The translations under genes and the position numbers were made by a program. From contig OY282558.1 of NCBI GenBank assembly GCA_958295665.1, positions 28,913,045-28,977,044 on the forward strand: DNA of 64,000 nt. The letters are read 5' to 3'. The notes under the pieces are model-generated. The model made no database searches, had not been told where the DNA came from, and saw only the letters and a list, made by a program, of their open reading frames with translations. This document shows positions 62,413-64,000 of the stretch, in pieces. This DNA comes from Tipula vernalis (lineage: Eukaryota; Arthropoda; Insecta; Diptera; Tipulidae). The stretch's first letter is position 1. Every line of letters begins with the position of its first letter.

Positions 62413-63396
62413 AGTCAAATATCCAAAATTTTAACAGCAGCCCATACAGGTCACCTTGGTATTCAATCCACAATGAAGCGTGTAAGACAAATGTTCTACT
62501 GGAAAAACTTAACAAATGACGTCTTCAGTTTTGTGGATTCATGCGCGATATGCCAACAAACACAACGACAAAATATTAAGGAACCAATTTTATCCAAAGA
62601 AGTTCCAGAACTACCTTTTCAGATTGTCGCAACAGACTTATTCAATTTCGCTTCAGAAACATATATAGCATTAGTCAATAGCTACTCCGGATTTATGGAT
62701 ATGGAAAAACTGGAACAATCAACTTCTCATTCAGTAATTCGCAATACACAGGTAGTAGAAAGTGATAATGGACCACAATATACGTCGGGAGAATTTAAAG
62801 ATTTTAGTCAGAAATGGAATTTTACACACGAAACGTCAAGTCCGCATTTCCCGCGAGCAAATGGTTTAGCTGAGCGAACAGTTCAAACGTTAAAGAATAT
62901 GTTAAAAAAATGCGAGAAAGACAATACAGACATTTATCAAGCGTTACAAAACCTTCGAAATACTCCTCGGGATAGCAATTTGGAGTCACCAAATCAGAGA
63001 TTGATGAGTCGCATTACATGAACACACATACCCATAAGTCACGAGTTGTTAATACCAAGGATAATAGTTGGAGTAACGGAAAATTTAAAAAGTCTTCGTA
63101 ATCAACAGAAATCGTATGCTGATAGAAGTACCAAAACAGCAGTTGAACCCAAGATCAATGAAAAAATACGATTACAAATTAAGAAAAGGGAATGGGTCCC
63201 TGGTAAAGTAATACGACGATTAGATGAACCAAGATCGGTCATAGTAAAAACAGAAGACAACAAATATTATCGTAGAAATTTTCATCACATCCTGGCAACA
63301 AAGGCCAATATCAACATAAATCGTATAAATTATAAGATTATTAAGAATTTACGCAAACTAAAGCTTATTTCCACTGATTGTCCAAAGCAATCATGA
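62413..63396 (+). pseudogene. Ty3/gypsy-type integrase, broken
   Basis: The C-terminal part of the pol polyprotein of an LTR retrotransposon; integrase joins element DNA to the chromosome. In order: the zinc-binding domain (HTGHLGI...CAICQ, from 62443), the linker KEPILSKEVPELPFQ, the core with catalytic Asp in ATDLF and SDNGPQY, Glu in NGLAERTVQ (DD35E spacing), the family signature LRNTPRD and PNQRLMSR, then the C-terminal domain (EWVPGKVIRRLDEPRSVIVK to RRNFHHIL). Defects: a TGA at 63019-63021 in the middle of one continuous frame, about ten codons missing between the first and second catalytic Asp, and no reverse transcriptase or RNase H upstream (stop at 62410-62412). No LTR is recognised beside it, and it need not be related to the LTR cluster at 36.5-37.8 kb. 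Confidence 0.82.
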
Positions 63397-63986
63397 AAGT
63401 ATTAAGACACAAACATTTTTTAAATGCCTCAAAACCAATCGTTAAACCATTAAGATAATAATACAAATCCGAAACACCTGTCAAGAAACTACAAAATTTT
63501 TCACAACCATAACTATACAATGCGCGAGAAGGAATAAAACGCAAACACCAACAATATTTAAATCATTTTATCATTTTATTCTCTGTACATAATCTTAACA
63601 ACACCGTGCGCTCACCATCAAAGTGTTTCTCCCATTTTTCAACATGAATAAAATAATTCATCAGCATAAATAAATCATTTTCGAGAAACTAATTCAACCA
63701 AATATTTAAAACAAAAAAAAATTGTTGATTTGAATTATTTATTTATTTGGTTTGGTTTAGGTTTTCTATGCTATATTCTTTAAAAGAACATAACGAAATT
63801 ATTCATTTTATGTAGCATACATATAAACATATGAATTCGAAAAGGTCCATCCATTCGTTCAATTCGTTTCGAAAAAAAAAAAAAAAAAACACCAGAAATA
63901 AATCATTTTTGTACATTTTACCATTTTACATTTGAAAAGGTTTTAGAATTTTCATCATCAACTAAACTATTGTTGTTGTTTTATGA

Positions 63987-64000
63987 TTTTTTTTTTTTTT
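63987..64000. repeat. Poly(T) tract at the window edge
   Basis: At least 14 T running to the end of the window. On the minus strand it could be the A tail of a retroelement lying further right, but nothing in the window tests this. Confidence 0.5.

Larger units (their letters stand above)
41505..64000 (-). other. Upstream intron or 5' flank of the kinesin gene
   Basis: No further kinesin exon is convincingly seen to the right. A block at 54041-54073 (MDPNRTPSSGF on the minus strand) is a weak candidate first exon but has the wrong phase for direct joining. Contents: LINE fragment (42003-43130), inverted repeat and MITE region (44639-46339), Penelope-like fragment (47446-47625), repeat copy B (49932-50109) and gypsy integrase (62413-63396). 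In 47.7-49.9 kb, 50.2-54.0 kb, 54.5-62.0 kb and 63.4-64.0 kb I see only AT-rich sequence, TATG-type simple repeats and short palindromes. Confidence 0.4.

Noticed and set aside
1..64000. CRISPR array, rRNA gene, bacterial operon or phage genes
   Set aside because: No regularly spaced direct repeats, no rRNA motifs and no ribosome-binding-site-led gene strings; everything points to animal nuclear DNA.

Overview
The window looks like intronic and accessory DNA from a fly, probably a brachyceran. It is very AT-rich, has many TACATA/TATGTA-type simple repeats and decayed transposons, and carries a rosa-type (DD41D) mariner of the kind known from tephritid and other flies. No bacterial-style gene organisation, rRNA gene, intact tRNA or CRISPR array is visible. 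Nearly all computed open frames over 60 codons are chance frames in AT-rich DNA.

The only host gene I can name lies on the minus strand. It is a KIF26/VAB-8-type kinesin, the family of Drosophila CG14535. Two exons are well supported. The exon at 23447-23621 encodes the proline-rich lead-in to the motor and ends ...NPGLGK. The exon at 449-661 starts VKVMLRV and runs into the motor domain. They join in phase 0 across an intron of about 22.8 kb. A smaller exon-like block at 41421-41504 has proper splice sites and the right phase to precede them. The gene therefore enters from the right, leaves at the left edge, and most of the window would be its introns.

Region by region. 1-5 kb: motor exon, a dead rosa mariner (2540-3834) and next to it a tRNA-derived SINE-like unit (3858-4036). 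11.9-14 kb: an unidentified, broken coding-like block on the minus strand with a strong 80-nt hairpin. 18.7-19.8 kb: a dead Tc1-like element. 23.4 kb: second kinesin exon. 24.4-24.9 kb: the tail of a Penelope-like element. 35.5-37.8 kb: a possible Harbinger end, a hairpin, and a cluster of three solo LTRs, two of them head to head. 41.4-43.1 kb: kinesin exon candidate and a 5'-truncated LINE. 44.6-46.4 kb: a long imperfect inverted repeat, a MITE-like element and flanking direct repeats. 47.4 kb: a second Penelope-like fragment. 62.4-63.4 kb: a broken Ty3/gypsy integrase. The rest is AT-rich DNA in which I see simple repeats and little else.

No intact mobile element is present. Each recognised transposase, reverse transcriptase or integrase has stops, frameshifts or truncations. 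The most unusual observations are the inverted LTR cluster built on ATAT target sites, the coding-like block near 12 kb, and the long inverted repeat near 45 kb.
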